From an uncultured Glaciecola sp. (GTDB lineage: Bacteria; Pseudomonadota; Gammaproteobacteria; Enterobacterales; Alteromonadaceae): a DNA stretch of 64,000 bases. The stretch spans positions 248,001 to 312,000 of the forward strand of contig CANMCE010000004.1 in assembly GCA_947496235.1 (NCBI GenBank), read 5' to 3'. Under the pieces are notes generated by a model, which was given only the letters and a program-made list of their open reading frames with translations, ran no database searches and was not told the DNA's origin. The position numbers and the translations under genes were made by a program. Positions 1 through 10,511 of this stretch are shown here, in pieces (positions within the stretch are counted from its first letter, which is position 1; every line of letters begins with the position of its first letter).

Positions 1-185
1 GGTTAAACAATTACAAAGCCTTGTTTACAGAGGGCTTATCATCTGAGGAAATTAAAAAGTTTACTTTGTTTACAAAACACAATTATCCCATTGGGAGTGA
101 TGATTTTATCGCTCGGATAAGTGCCAAACTTGGGATCAAGTTTGGCAAGCTTACGCCGGGGGCGCCGAAGAAGTTGAAAAAATGA
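1..185 (+). CDS. C-terminal end of a REP-associated (Y1) transposase, partial
   Basis: An open frame enters from the left edge (first full codon at 3) and stops at 183-185, giving about 60 residues. The pattern 'YKALFTEGLSSEEIKKFT', then 'PIGSDDFIARIS' and a basic tail 'PGAPKKLKK' resembles the C-terminus of IS200-like/REP-associated tyrosine transposases (the usual ending is G-R-P-K-K). The catalytic HUH and Tyr motifs lie outside the window. Two 19-bp direct repeats follow immediately. The family call rests only on this short tail; a hypothetical protein with a similar ending cannot be excluded. Confidence 0.6.
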   Translation, partial: LNNYKALFTEGLSSEEIKKFTLFTKHNYPIGSDDFIARISAKLGIKFGKLTPGAPKKLKK

Positions 186-228
186 ACTACGGCTCCATTG
201 TTTTTGGAGAATGAACTACGGCTCCATT
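181..228. repeat. Pair of 19-bp direct repeats behind the transposase
   Basis: An identical 19-mer beginning AATGAACTACGG occurs at 181-199 and 210-228. The first copy contains the stop codon of the transposase fragment and the second reaches the stop codon of the converging yebC-family gene. Short repeats beside a RAYT-type transposase may be part of its repeat family or a target-site trace. Confidence 0.6.
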
Positions 229-949
229 ATTCGGATAAAATTGCGTTGTGGTAGACGTTTTGTACGTCGTCACAATCTTCTAGCATATCCATAAATTTAT
301 CGAAGGTTGGTCTATCTTCTTCTGAGATTTCGGTTTGGGTTTGTGGCACGAAACTGATTTCTTCTACGTCGAACTCAATACCTTCAAAGGCATCTGTTAA
401 TGCGGTTTTCGCTTTGAAAAATTCAGTATGTGGAACAAATACAGTTACAGCTCCGTCTTCTACTTCGACGTCTTGCACATCTACATCGGCTTCCATAAGC
501 GCTTCTAGTACTTCTTCATCATCATCGCCAGCAAAGCGGAAGATAGCCAAATGATCAAACATGTGAGAGGCTGAGCCAGGTGCACCTAATTTACTATCAG
601 TTTTAGTAAAACAATTACGTACATCGGTAATTGTGCGGTTAGCATTGTCAGTTAAACAGTCGACAATAACCATACAACCACCAGGTCCAAAGCCTTCATA
701 GCGGCTCGGGGTAAAGTCTTCACCGGCACCGCCCACTGCTTTATCAATTGCCTTATCAATAACGTGACTTGGTACCTGATCTTTTTTCGCTTTCTCTATC
801 ATACGTTTTAATGACAAATTTGCTTCAGGATCTGGTCCGCCATTCTTGGCAATCACATAAATTTCTTTTCCATATTTGGAATAAACTTTGGTTTTCTGCG
901 CAGCCGTCTTGGCCATCGCTACCTTTCTTACTTCGAAACTTCGTCCCAT
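227..949 (-). CDS. YebC/PmpR family regulator, YeeN-like
   Basis: A 240-residue protein of the YebC/TACO1 family. These are cytoplasmic proteins reported as DNA-binding regulators or as translation factors relieving ribosome stalling at proline stretches. The start '[14 protein letters not shown]', the block '[11 protein letters not shown]', 'VIDKAIDKA' and the strongly conserved 'YEGFGPGG' are visible. The N-terminus and length (YeeN of E. coli is about 238 residues) fit the YeeN branch better than canonical YebC, which sits beside ruvC; ruvC is absent here. It is transcribed toward the transposase remnant. Confidence 0.88.
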   Translation of the reverse strand: MGRSFEVRKVAMAKTAAQKTKVYSKYGKEIYVIAKNGGPDPEANLSLKRMIEKAKKDQVPSHVIDKAIDKAVGGAGEDFTPSRYEGFGPGGCMVIVDCLTDNANRTITDVRNCFTKTDSKLGAPGSASHMFDHLAIFRFAGDDDEEVLEALMEADVDVQDVEVEDGAVTVFVPHTEFFKAKTALTDAFEGIEFDVEEISFVPQTQTEISEEDRPTFDKFMDMLEDCDDVQNVYHNAILSE

Positions 950-1044
950 CTTATTCTCTTCTTTTCTTTTTAAAGCGGTAAGGTGCTAATTCACCTTTAG
1001 TTGCGCGTATTATACAAATTAGTTTGAATACTATGAAGTGATTA

Positions 1045-2142
1045 TCATGCTAAATGCGGTAATGCTAAATATGCGTGCGATTGCATTTCTTGAAGACGGC
1101 TTAAACAACGCTGAAATTCAAAATTCAATCGTCCCTTGCTATACAGTTTTTCCATAGGTACTTCACTGGAGATAATCAACTTTACTTTTCGTTCGTAGAA
1201 CTCATCTACCATGGCAATAAATCGGCGAGCCACATCATCAATGTTTTCGCTCATCTGCTCAACATTGGCCACTAATACAGTATTAAACTCTCGACTTAGC
1301 TCAATATAATCAGTTTGACTTCTAGGACCGTCACATAACGCCCTGAACTCAAACATAATGACATTTTCCGATTTTTTTATAACCGGAATTTTACGTCCTT
1401 CTACTTCAATATGGTTTTCATCTGAGCACTTTTCAGCGGCCAACAATTCGAAATATTTGTCCAGATTCTTTTGAGCATCATCGTCTAATGGATAGTGATA
1501 AATCTCAGCCTGTTCTAAGGTTCTCAAGCGATAATCAACACCGCTGTCGACATTAATCACTCGGGTATTTTGGTTAATTAGCTCAATCGCCGGAAGAAAT
1601 CTGGCTCGTTGTAATCCGTTTTTATACAAATCATCTGGTACTATGTTAGAAGTCGCCACCAACACTATGCCTTGTGCAAAAAGCTCTTGCAGCAAAGTAC
1701 CTAAAATCATGGCATCGGTAATATCCGACACGAAGAATTCATCGAAACAAATTATTTTAGTTTCTGAGGCTATTTTTCTAGCGATTATTTTTAACGGATC
1801 AGATTGCTTATCAAGGGCTTTCAATTCTTGATGAATTCGGTGCATAAATCGATGGAAATGCACGCGCATTTTTTTCTTAAATGGTAAACATTCATAGAAA
1901 GTGTCTACCAAGTAAGTTTTGCCTCTACCAACGCCGCCATAGAAGTATATCCCTTGAATACTTGGACGCGTCATACCTTTTCCAAACTTTTCAGCTAATT
2001 TCACTCGCCATGTGATTTTTTTTCTTGGCTGAGTCAACTCGTCGTATAAACGCTGAAGCTCTTTAACTGCGTATTCTTGCGCTGGATCGTGTTGAAACTC
2101 GATAAGTGTCAAGTCATCTTGATACTTTTCCCACGGGGTCAT
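1045..2142 (-). CDS. zapE: Cell division protein ZapE (AFG1-like ATPase)
   Basis: AFG1-type P-loop ATPase, 365 residues from the chosen ATG. Walker A 'GGVGRGKT', Walker B 'ICFDEFFV' and the conserved block 'LQRARFLPAI' are present, and the C-terminus 'EFQRCLSRLQEMQS' matches ZapE. In E. coli ZapE associates with the Z-ring and promotes constriction under stress. The frame stays open to an upstream ATG at 2217. The inner ATG at 2142 is preferred because an AAGG precedes it at suitable spacing and 'MTPWEKYQDDL' fits the family start. It is divergent from zapG, the usual arrangement, with degQ beyond. Confidence 0.93.
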   Translation of the reverse strand: MTPWEKYQDDLTLIEFQHDPAQEYAVKELQRLYDELTQPRKKITWRVKLAEKFGKGMTRPSIQGIYFYGGVGRGKTYLVDTFYECLPFKKKMRVHFHRFMHRIHQELKALDKQSDPLKIIARKIASETKIICFDEFFVSDITDAMILGTLLQELFAQGIVLVATSNIVPDDLYKNGLQRARFLPAIELINQNTRVINVDSGVDYRLRTLEQAEIYHYPLDDDAQKNLDKYFELLAAEKCSDENHIEVEGRKIPVIKKSENVIMFEFRALCDGPRSQTDYIELSREFNTVLVANVEQMSENIDDVARRFIAMVDEFYERKVKLIISSEVPMEKLYSKGRLNFEFQRCLSRLQEMQSHAYLALPHLA

Positions 2143-2282
2143 TAAGTAAACCTTGTTTTCTAATTCTGGCGTTGCGAAAGATGCCAGATTATACTCACTT
2201 AACACAAAATTAAGCAATATTGGCTTGCATAGTCCCCGTTATTGTTCAATGATCTAGCCATAAAGATTTTCCGGAGTAAAAA

Positions 2283-2723
2283 ATGGAACCCATAAGTATT
2301 GTTGTTGGTATTTTGGTTGGTTTAGCTGTGGGCGGTATCGCAGGATATAAAGTAGCAGCCGGTAAAGCAAATAACAAATCTGCACAAATTGCAGAAACTG
2401 AAACCGAAATAAAACAATTAGTTGCGCAAAAAGCACAGGTACACATTGCATCTAGCAGAGAAGCGATTGAAAGCATGCAAGTGCAGTTACAAAACATGCA
2501 AAATAAACTAAATGCATTTGAAGCCAACCTTCAAGAAAGCAACAACGCTGATTCTTCAAACGCCTTTTTCGGTGAGCACACAAGCTTATTTTTGCGTAAC
2601 AGTAAAGACTTGAGTGCCGTTGAACGTTCTGCCCAAACTACAGAAGCCCAACCCTTAGATTTTTCTAATTCTGGCTCGGGTTTGTTTGTTGGCAACTCAA
2701 ATGAAGAAAAATTAACAAAATAA
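2283..2723 (+). CDS. zapG: Z-ring associated protein ZapG (YhcB, DUF1043)
   Basis: A 146-residue single-pass inner-membrane protein. Residues 5-25 form a glycine-rich transmembrane helix (IVVGILVGLAVGGIAGY), followed by a charged coiled-coil segment and a low-complexity tail. This is the DUF1043/YhcB layout, linked to division and envelope growth. The start codon follows 'CCGGAGTAAAAA', a good ribosome-binding site. Position between zapE and degQ matches the conserved gammaproteobacterial order. Confidence 0.88.
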   Translation: MEPISIVVGILVGLAVGGIAGYKVAAGKANNKSAQIAETETEIKQLVAQKAQVHIASSREAIESMQVQLQNMQNKLNAFEANLQESNNADSSNAFFGEHTSLFLRNSKDLSAVERSAQTTEAQPLDFSNSGSGLFVGNSNEEKLTK

Positions 2724-2745
2724 GCACTTGGATTCTGAACTAATG

Positions 2746-2771
2746 ACCCCTACTTTAGGTCTGTAAGGGGT
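2746..2771. other. Small hairpin between zapG and degQ
   Basis: ACCCCT at 2746-2751 pairs with AGGGGT at 2766-2771 around a 14-base loop. No T-run follows on the plus strand, so this is a weak terminator candidate; a regulatory role for degQ expression is equally possible. Confidence 0.3.
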
Positions 2772-2797
2772 AGTTAATATCAGGAGTAAGAGATTAA

Positions 2798-4150
2798 ATG
2801 AATAAAATGCTTAAACGTATTACGATCACGTTTTCAGTGGCAGTTTCTTGTTTTGTAATTGCATCTGCACATGCAGGTATCCCGTTCTTTTCAAAAGAAG
2901 AAACCCCATCGCTCGCACCAATGCTGGAAAAAGCAACTCCCGCAGTTGTCAGCATTGCAGTTGAGGGGACACAATCTTCAAGGCAACAAGTACCAGAAAT
3001 GTTTAAGTACTTCTTTGGTATGCCTGAAGAGCAGGTACGTGAACGACCGTTTAGAGGTTTAGGTTCGGGCGTTATTATTGATGCAGAAAAGGGTTATGTA
3101 GTTACTAACAATCACGTGGTTGATAATGCTGACAAAATTATCGTTAAATTAACCGATGGTCGTGAACTTGAAGCAGAAAAACTCGGTGCTGACGCGCAAA
3201 GTGATATTGCTTTATTAAAAGTTGAGCCTAAAGGGCTGGCAGAATTACCATTGGCTAATTCCGACACGATTCGTGTAGGCGATTTCGTAGTTGCTATAGG
3301 CAATCCTTTTGGTCTTAGCCAAACGGTTACTTCTGGGATTGTAAGTGCCCTTGGTCGCAGTGGTTTAAATATAGGTGGTTACGAGGATTTCATCCAAACC
3401 GATGCTGCCATCAACCGCGGTAACTCTGGTGGTGCACTAGTAAATCTAAAAGGCGAGTTAGTGGGAATTAATACTGCCATCTTCGGTCCGAACGGCGGCA
3501 ACGTGGGCATAGGCTTTGCCATTCCAAGCAATATGATGAAAAACTTGGTTGATCAGATTATTGAGTTTGGTGAAGTTAGACGTGGGTTATTAGGCATTCT
3601 CGGCGGTGACCTGGACGCAGGTTTAGCGGAAGCAATGAATTCTCCAACCAATCAAGGTGCCTTTGTAAATGAAGTTACTGCTGATTCTGCGGCTGAAAAA
3701 GCAGGTATTCAGTCAGGTGATATTATTACTGCTATCGACGGTAACAGTATTAATAGCTTCTCAGAACTTCGAGGTAAGATTGGTAGTTTGGGTGCCGGCA
3801 CTAAAGTTAACCTAACGCTGTTTAGAAACGGTGAAGAAATGTCGGTTGACGTAGTCTTAGGTGCAGCTGATGATCTTGTAGCAGAAGCCAAAGACATGCA
3901 CCCTGCCCTAGAAGGCGCTAGCTTACAAAATTACGATCGCGAAGGCATTAGAGGTGTTTTGGTTGAAGAAGTCATTGAACGATCTCCTGCAGCCAGAACA
4001 GGGCTTCGCGAAGGCGATATCCTACTAGCAGTTAACCGTAAACGCGTTAACACCACAGTCGAGCTAGGGAAAGAAATTGAAGACAGCGAAGGTGTGATTG
4101 CACTTAGCATTCAACGCGGATCAAGCAACCTGTTTATTGTAATAAGATAG
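2798..4150 (+). CDS. degQ: Periplasmic serine protease/chaperone DegQ (HtrA family)
   Basis: A 450-residue HtrA protease acting in the periplasm on misfolded envelope proteins. A signal peptide ends at about residue 26 (ASAHA). The chymotrypsin-like domain shows the triad: His in 'NNHVVDNA', Asp in 'SDIALLKV', Ser in 'GNSGGALV'. Two PDZ domains follow, each with an 'A-A-x-x-A/T-G-(I/L)-x-x-G-D-I' core ('AEKAGIQSGDI' and 'AARTGLREGDI'). Two PDZ domains separate it from the neighbouring one-PDZ DegS. The length and degS linkage favour DegQ over DegP. Confidence 0.92.
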   Translation: MNKMLKRITITFSVAVSCFVIASAHAGIPFFSKEETPSLAPMLEKATPAVVSIAVEGTQSSRQQVPEMFKYFFGMPEEQVRERPFRGLGSGVIIDAEKGYVVTNNHVVDNADKIIVKLTDGRELEAEKLGADAQSDIALLKVEPKGLAELPLANSDTIRVGDFVVAIGNPFGLSQTVTSGIVSALGRSGLNIGGYEDFIQTDAAINRGNSGGALVNLKGELVGINTAIFGPNGGNVGIGFAIPSNMMKNLVDQIIEFGEVRRGLLGILGGDLDAGLAEAMNSPTNQGAFVNEVTADSAAEKAGIQSGDIITAIDGNSINSFSELRGKIGSLGAGTKVNLTLFRNGEEMSVDVVLGAADDLVAEAKDMHPALEGASLQNYDREGIRGVLVEEVIERSPAARTGLREGDILLAVNRKRVNTTVELGKEIEDSEGVIALSIQRGSSNLFIVIR

Positions 4151-4166
4151 TCTTTTACACTAAAGA

Positions 4167-4203
4167 AATAACCCAATGCAGCAATGTGTTGGGTTATTTT
4201 TTA
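4167..4203 (+). terminator. Rho-independent terminator after degQ
   Basis: AATAACCCAA (4167-4176) pairs perfectly with TTGGGTTATT (4189-4198), followed by a T-run to about 4202. It lies 17 bases after the degQ stop, so degS is probably transcribed mainly from its own promoter. Confidence 0.85.
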
Positions 4204-4291
4204 TGTTTATTCCTTGACTTAAGTAGCTAGAACTACATATAAAATACAAATCTTGGTATACTTTTGTTTCATTCAACTAGAAATCAAACAG

Positions 4292-5398
4292 ATGTCACTT
4301 TTCGGAAAAATATTTATAGCCATTTTAAAACCCGTTTTGCTCGGTGTGACCGTTGCGGGGGTTTTGCTATTGTTTTTTCCAGAATTTCGTCAAGGTGAAG
4401 GGTTAAGCTTCGATTGGTTAACCCGCGAGAATAAAGTACCTCCTCGCTTGTCTCACTACGAAGCATTAGCACAAAGTGCACCCGCCGTAGCGAATATTTA
4501 TAGCATCAGTATCGATACTGGTACCGGCGTTTTCAGAAATCGCTCAACAGAAAGGCGTTCACTAGGTTCAGGGGTTGTTATGTCCTCTGAAGGTTACATC
4601 ATTACCTGTTATCACGTTATTAAAGATGCCACTAGTATTTCTGTGCAGTTACAAGATGACAGAATTTATAGTGCTGAACTCGTTGGCTTTGATAACGTTA
4701 CAGATTTAGCAGTATTAAAAATCGACGCCACCGACCTCCCTGTGATCCCACAAATGGAAAACTCCAACTTACGTATCGGTGATATTGTCATGGCAGTGGG
4801 TAATCCCTTAGGCCTAGGACAAACCATTACATCGGGTATTGTAAGTCGAACAGGTCGAACAGGATTAGCCAACTATTTTGATTTCATTCAAACAGATGCC
4901 GCATTAAACCAAGGTAATTCTGGTGGTGCATTAATCGACAGCAATGGATATTTGGTCGGCATTACAAATGCTCGTTTTAGTACAGTTGATTATTCTAGAC
5001 GTCAACTACAGCCAGTCGATGGGGTAAACTTTGCGGTGCCTTATGAACTCGCTAAACGCGTAATGAATGAAATTATCGACAGTGGCACAGTCACAAGAGG
5101 TCAATTAGGCGTTGGTGGCGGTGAAAATCTTCATGGACCCGGGTTAATCGTCACATCTGTTACCAATGAGGGGCCTGCAGAAAGAGCCGGTATCAGAGAA
5201 TATGATATTTTACTCTCCATTGACGGTGAGCTAGGCACTTCCTCTACGGCTTCCGAAATGCTCGATATGGTAGCTGAAACAAAGCCCGGCTCAGTGGTCA
5301 CTGTGCAAGTAAATAGAAACGGCAGAATATTTGAAGTGGACGTCGTTATTGGAAAGCTTGACCTTAACCGCTCACCTCAATCTGATATCAGAGGTTAG
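4292..5398 (+). CDS. degS: Inner-membrane site-1 protease DegS
   Basis: A 368-residue HtrA protease with one uncleaved N-terminal transmembrane segment and a single PDZ domain. This is the architecture of DegS, which senses unfolded porins and cuts the anti-sigma factor RseA to activate sigma-E. The triad is visible: His in 'CYHVIKDA', Asp in 'VTDLAVLKID', Ser in 'GNSGGALI'. The chosen ATG (MSLFGKIF) puts the hydrophobic segment (residues 10-30) at the N-terminus; an in-frame ATG at 4253 would add 13 atypical residues. It converges on murA with only 1 base between stop codons. Confidence 0.92.
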   Translation: MSLFGKIFIAILKPVLLGVTVAGVLLLFFPEFRQGEGLSFDWLTRENKVPPRLSHYEALAQSAPAVANIYSISIDTGTGVFRNRSTERRSLGSGVVMSSEGYIITCYHVIKDATSISVQLQDDRIYSAELVGFDNVTDLAVLKIDATDLPVIPQMENSNLRIGDIVMAVGNPLGLGQTITSGIVSRTGRTGLANYFDFIQTDAALNQGNSGGALIDSNGYLVGITNARFSTVDYSRRQLQPVDGVNFAVPYELAKRVMNEIIDSGTVTRGQLGVGGGENLHGPGLIVTSVTNEGPAERAGIREYDILLSIDGELGTSSTASEMLDMVAETKPGSVVTVQVNRNGRIFEVDVVIGKLDLNRSPQSDIRG

Positions 5399-5399
5399 C

Positions 5400-6910
<1,511 letters not shown>

Positions 6911-6921
<11 letters not shown>

Positions 6922-7237
6922 TATTATGTTCTGCCTCTAAAAGCGTTTCGACGCCACTAAGTCTTGCAAGATCAACCAATTTACTCGGCATGTCGTGCAA
7001 TAAAACGTCTATTCCATTCGCTTTTGCGTCTCGTTTGAGGTTAAGCAACCAAGCTAAACCAGCTGTATCAGCGCGATCTACTTTGGCTAGAGAGATATCT
7101 AGATGCTGAACGCCCTGCTTTTTTAAATCTCGGCCTTGAGCCATTTCGAAAAAGTTAACGTTCAGCGTCTGTTGTGTCAAGTTTTCTAGAATATGAACGG
7201 TCTTGTTAGCGCCGTCAGTTGAAATATCAATTTTCAC
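6911..7237 (-). CDS. mlaB: Phospholipid transport STAS protein MlaB
   Basis: A STAS-domain subunit of the MlaFEDB ABC complex, cytoplasmic, stabilising the ATPase MlaF. The core 'HLDISLAKVDRADTAGLAWLLNL' shows the family's D-T-(A/G)-G-L motif. The frame is open well upstream into mlaC, but that extension is mlaC in another frame. A GTG at 7237 gives 108 residues and an 11-base overlap with mlaC; a second GTG at 7258 is possible. Which GTG is used is inferred. Confidence 0.85.
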
Positions 7238-7919
7238 TGTTATTTGCTTGCTCTTCACTTTGTTGAAGTTGAATCGGTTGCTCAATGCTATCACGCATAA
7301 GTGATATTGCTTCTTGAATACCGTTTTTACGAATAATCGCTTCGAATTCAGTTTGTTTGCTAGATAACAAACTAATGCCTTCGGCAATCATATCGTAAGC
7401 TTCCCACTCGTTGGTTTTTCTGTTTTTACGGACTTTAAAAGCAACTTTAATGTCTGGACGATCATCGTCTTTAATGACAGCACGTACTGTTACATCGCTT
7501 CGATCTGAAAAATCTCTACCGGGTTCAAATTCAACCGTTTGATCATCATAATAACCCATAGCTACAGCATAGCTGGTGATTAGATATTGACGAAATACAC
7601 TGATAAATTCGAGCAAATCTTTTCTTTCTACTGTGTTAACGTATTTTCCAAGTACTTTATAGGCTGAAAAACGGTAATCAATAAAGGGAAGTAACTCTTC
7701 TTCCATGATCACTCTTAAACGTTCAGGATCATTCTTAATGTCCTGTTTTTCATTTTTGATTCGCTCAAAAGTAACAGAAGCTACATCTTGCACCATTTTA
7801 TAGGGATCAGTTTTATCAACTTCAGCCGCGTTTGCCAGCCCAGAAACACCAACCGACAACAATAGTACAACGACCAAACTTGCCAATTGTTTATGTACTT
7901 TTATCATTAGGGTTCTCAT
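7227..7919 (-). CDS. mlaC: Periplasmic phospholipid-binding protein MlaC
   Basis: A 230-residue periplasmic shuttle carrying phospholipids between the outer-membrane MlaA complex and MlaFEDB. A signal peptide ends near 'GLANAA' (about residue 32). 'DYRFSAYKVLGKY' and 'VAFKVRKNRKTNEWEAYDMIAEGISLL' are typical. The ATG at 7919 starts 2 bases after mlaD and is preceded by AAGGAA at good spacing, so it is chosen over the ATG at 7907. Confidence 0.93.
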   Translation of the reverse strand: MRTLMIKVHKQLASLVVVLLLSVGVSGLANAAEVDKTDPYKMVQDVASVTFERIKNEKQDIKNDPERLRVIMEEELLPFIDYRFSAYKVLGKYVNTVERKDLLEFISVFRQYLITSYAVAMGYYDDQTVEFEPGRDFSDRSDVTVRAVIKDDDRPDIKVAFKVRKNRKTNEWEAYDMIAEGISLLSSKQTEFEAIIRKNGIQEAISLMRDSIEQPIQLQQSEEQANNSEN

Positions 7920-7921
7920 AG

Positions 7922-8446
7922 CTATTCGTTTCCTTGGTTAAATAAAAACTGTCCGATTAAATCTTCCAATACTAGTGCCGACTTAGTATCCATAATTTCT
8001 TCACCTTCTGTGAGGTATGGACAATTTTCATAAGGACTAGTTTCACAAACTTTATCTTCTTCAATCATTTCCAAATCTTCTGGGAAAATAAACCCCGGCT
8101 TCAAACCAATAAACTGTTCACCCAACAAACCAGAAGTTAAGATAGATAACGAACTGGTATCAGGAAAAGTATTTGCATATTCAGTAGAAATTTCCATCTC
8201 AACCATGGGTACTAAGTCTCTTTCGTTTAAATAAATTCGACTTACACGACCGACAATAACGCCACCAACTTTCACCGATGAACGAGCTTTTAGACCACCA
8301 ATGTTATCAAAGCGAGCAGTAAGTGTATAAGTTTCACCACCACCAGCCATACCTTGATTGGCAACTCTAAGCGCCAAAAGTAACGTTGCTGCTATGGCTA
8401 ACGCAACAAAGATTCCGACTAATAATTCTGTTTTTCTGCTGGTCAT
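7922..8446 (-). CDS. mlaD: MCE-domain phospholipid transport protein MlaD
   Basis: A 174-residue protein anchored by one N-terminal helix (residues 8-27), followed by a single MCE domain with 'YTLTARFDNIGGLKARSSVKVGG'-type sequence and 'LLGEQFIGLKPG'. MlaD forms a periplasmic hexameric ring on MlaFEDB that channels lipid. It sits between mlaE (7-base gap) and mlaC in the canonical operon. Confidence 0.94.
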   Translation of the reverse strand: MTSRKTELLVGIFVALAIAATLLLALRVANQGMAGGGETYTLTARFDNIGGLKARSSVKVGGVIVGRVSRIYLNERDLVPMVEMEISTEYANTFPDTSSLSILTSGLLGEQFIGLKPGFIFPEDLEMIEEDKVCETSPYENCPYLTEGEEIMDTKSALVLEDLIGQFLFNQGNE

Positions 8447-8453
8447 GGCTTTC

Positions 8454-9230
8454 CTAACTTATTCCAAACATTAACGCTGTTAACACAAAATCTAACCCTA
8501 AAATTGTCAACGATGAGTACACTACCGTCTCAGTCGTCGCTTTACTTATTCCTTCCGATGTAGGGATACAATGGTATCCTTTATAAAGCGCTATCCAAAC
8601 AACCACCAAAGCAAATACCAACGCTTTGATTACGCCGTTAACCACATCTTCATTCCATTCCACTGTAGATTGCATGATTGACCAGTAACTTCCGCTATCA
8701 ACGCCTAGCCAATCGACCCCAACCAGATGGCCACCTAGTATACCTACCGCTGAAAATATCAGCGCCAGCATAGGCATACTGTAAACACCCGCCCAAAAGC
8801 GAGGTGACAATACCCGTCTAAGAGGATCTACTGCCATCATTTCTAAACTGCTTAGCTGTTCAGTGGCTTTCATCAACCCGATTTCTGCGGTAAGGGCTGA
8901 ACCAGCTCTGCCTGCAAATAATAATGCAGTAACCACAGGTCCTAATTCTCTAAGCAGAGATAAAGCAACCATGGGCCCCAAACTGCCTTCTGCTCCATAA
9001 CTCACCAAGATAGTGTAGCCTTGAAGCGCCATTACCATACCAATAAACAAACCTGACACTATAATAATAAGCAAGGACTGTACGCCTACCACATACATTT
9101 GGTGCACCATCAATCTGGTGTTTTTCCAGGTGGGAAAGGCAAATAATGCGCCAAACAACATCATGCTGGCGCTGCCTATAGCGGCAATGTAATCAAGTGT
9201 TCCGCGCCCTAGATTAATCAATTTTTGCAT
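8454..9230 (-). CDS. mlaE: MlaE phospholipid transport permease
   Basis: A 258-residue integral inner-membrane permease of the MlaE/YrbE family with about five hydrophobic segments. The conserved central block '[28 protein letters not shown]' and '[21 protein letters not shown]' are clear (EQ-loop for ATPase contact). Second gene of the operon, 17 bases after mlaF. Confidence 0.95.
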   Translation of the reverse strand: MQKLINLGRGTLDYIAAIGSASMMLFGALFAFPTWKNTRLMVHQMYVVGVQSLLIIIVSGLFIGMVMALQGYTILVSYGAEGSLGPMVALSLLRELGPVVTALLFAGRAGSALTAEIGLMKATEQLSSLEMMAVDPLRRVLSPRFWAGVYSMPMLALIFSAVGILGGHLVGVDWLGVDSGSYWSIMQSTVEWNEDVVNGVIKALVFALVVVWIALYKGYHCIPTSEGISKATTETVVYSSLTILGLDFVLTALMFGIS

Positions 9231-9247
9231 ATCGAATTATTTGTTCC

Positions 9248-10045
9248 TTACTCACCAATTAATGCAGTACGTAAATCTTGCGCTGGATAATGAAATGGAA
9301 CGGGCCCGTCCGCTTTTCCTTCCAAAAACTGTTGTACTAAATCCGAATCAGATTGGCGAATTTCATTAGGCGTACCCTCACCAATGATTTTTTTGTTCGC
9401 CAAAATATACACATAGTCAGCAATACTCAATACTTCTGTCACATCGTGCGTTACCACTATGCTGGTCAAATTAAGCGCTTTATTTAACGACTTAATCAAA
9501 GACACAAGAACCCCCATAGATATTGGGTCTTGTCCAGCAAAAGGCTCATCGTACATGATCAAATCTGGATCTAATGCGATAGCTCTTGCTAAAGCTGCTC
9601 TTCTCGCCATACCACCTGAAAGTTCACTCGGCATTAAATCATAAGCACCACGTAAACCCACAGCTTCTAACTTTAGATACACTATTGTACGTATAATATC
9701 TTCATTTAGATGAGTATGCTCGCGTAATGGAAAAGCAACATTATCAAACACCGTCATATTGGTGAAAAGAGCACCACTTTGAAACAACATGCTCATGCGC
9801 CTACGCAATTCGTAGAGTTTATGTCGGGAGACTTTATGCACATTGCTACCCTGAAAAAGCACCGAACCGCTATCTGGAGCAAGCTGACCACCAATAAGTT
9901 TTAGAAGTGTCGTCTTGCCTATTCCACTCGGCCCCATGATTGCAGTGATAGCCCCCTTTCGCACATTCAGTGAAATATCGTCATAAATCACGCGCTCTCC
10001 CCGAGAGAAGTGCATTTTATCGACGGTGACTATTGATTCTGCCAT
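9248..10045 (-). CDS. mlaF: MlaF phospholipid transport ATPase
   Basis: A 265-residue ABC ATPase. Walker A 'GPSGIGKTT', signature 'LSGGMARRAALARA', Walker B 'LIMYDEPFAGQDP' and switch His in 'VVTHDVTE' are present. The 'GGMARR' signature is characteristic of MlaF. First gene of the minus-strand mlaFEDCB-ibaG-murA operon; its promoter must lie in the 466-base gap shared with yrbG. Confidence 0.95.
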   Translation of the reverse strand: MAESIVTVDKMHFSRGERVIYDDISLNVRKGAITAIMGPSGIGKTTLLKLIGGQLAPDSGSVLFQGSNVHKVSRHKLYELRRRMSMLFQSGALFTNMTVFDNVAFPLREHTHLNEDIIRTIVYLKLEAVGLRGAYDLMPSELSGGMARRAALARAIALDPDLIMYDEPFAGQDPISMGVLVSLIKSLNKALNLTSIVVTHDVTEVLSIADYVYILANKKIIGEGTPNEIRQSDSDLVQQFLEGKADGPVPFHYPAQDLRTALIGE

Positions 10046-10511
10046 GTTGCTTGCGAAGTCCTTAAATTAATAAAAAAGGGAATCTCAAAAATCTTAACTT
10101 TTGTGCCTAGAATGAGTCTTTACTGAGAAGGAAGTTCAACATTGACTATTTTATAGACAACGTTTTGGTACCCAATGCGCTTAATCACAAAGTTTCAATA
10201 TAACGCTATTTTACCTTATTTCAATGAACTAAAGTTAAAATTAATTGTTAATTTTTGTAAGAGAATGTTCGATTTTTTGAAACCATTAGGGATTTTCTAA
10301 CTTGTATGTAAAAATTCGCACCCGCAATAGGGTTGAAATCAAATGAACCTAGGGATAGAAGAAATGTCAAAATTTAATCATCGTTTTTCAACTTATGCTA
10401 GTATACATACTATGTGTGCGGGTTAAAAACACCGCAAAACAATAACTAACAACGAATATTTGATTGAATTAATTTATCGAATAACCAAGCAATTCTGACA
10501 CTAGAGGTCTC
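10046..10511. other. Divergent intergenic region mlaF/yrbG
   Basis: An AT-rich 466-base gap between two divergent operons. It must hold promoters in both directions, but no sigma-70 pair stands out clearly. AGAGGT at 10503-10508 is the likely ribosome-binding site of yrbG. I see no coding frame, RNA gene or strong inverted repeat. Confidence 0.5.
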
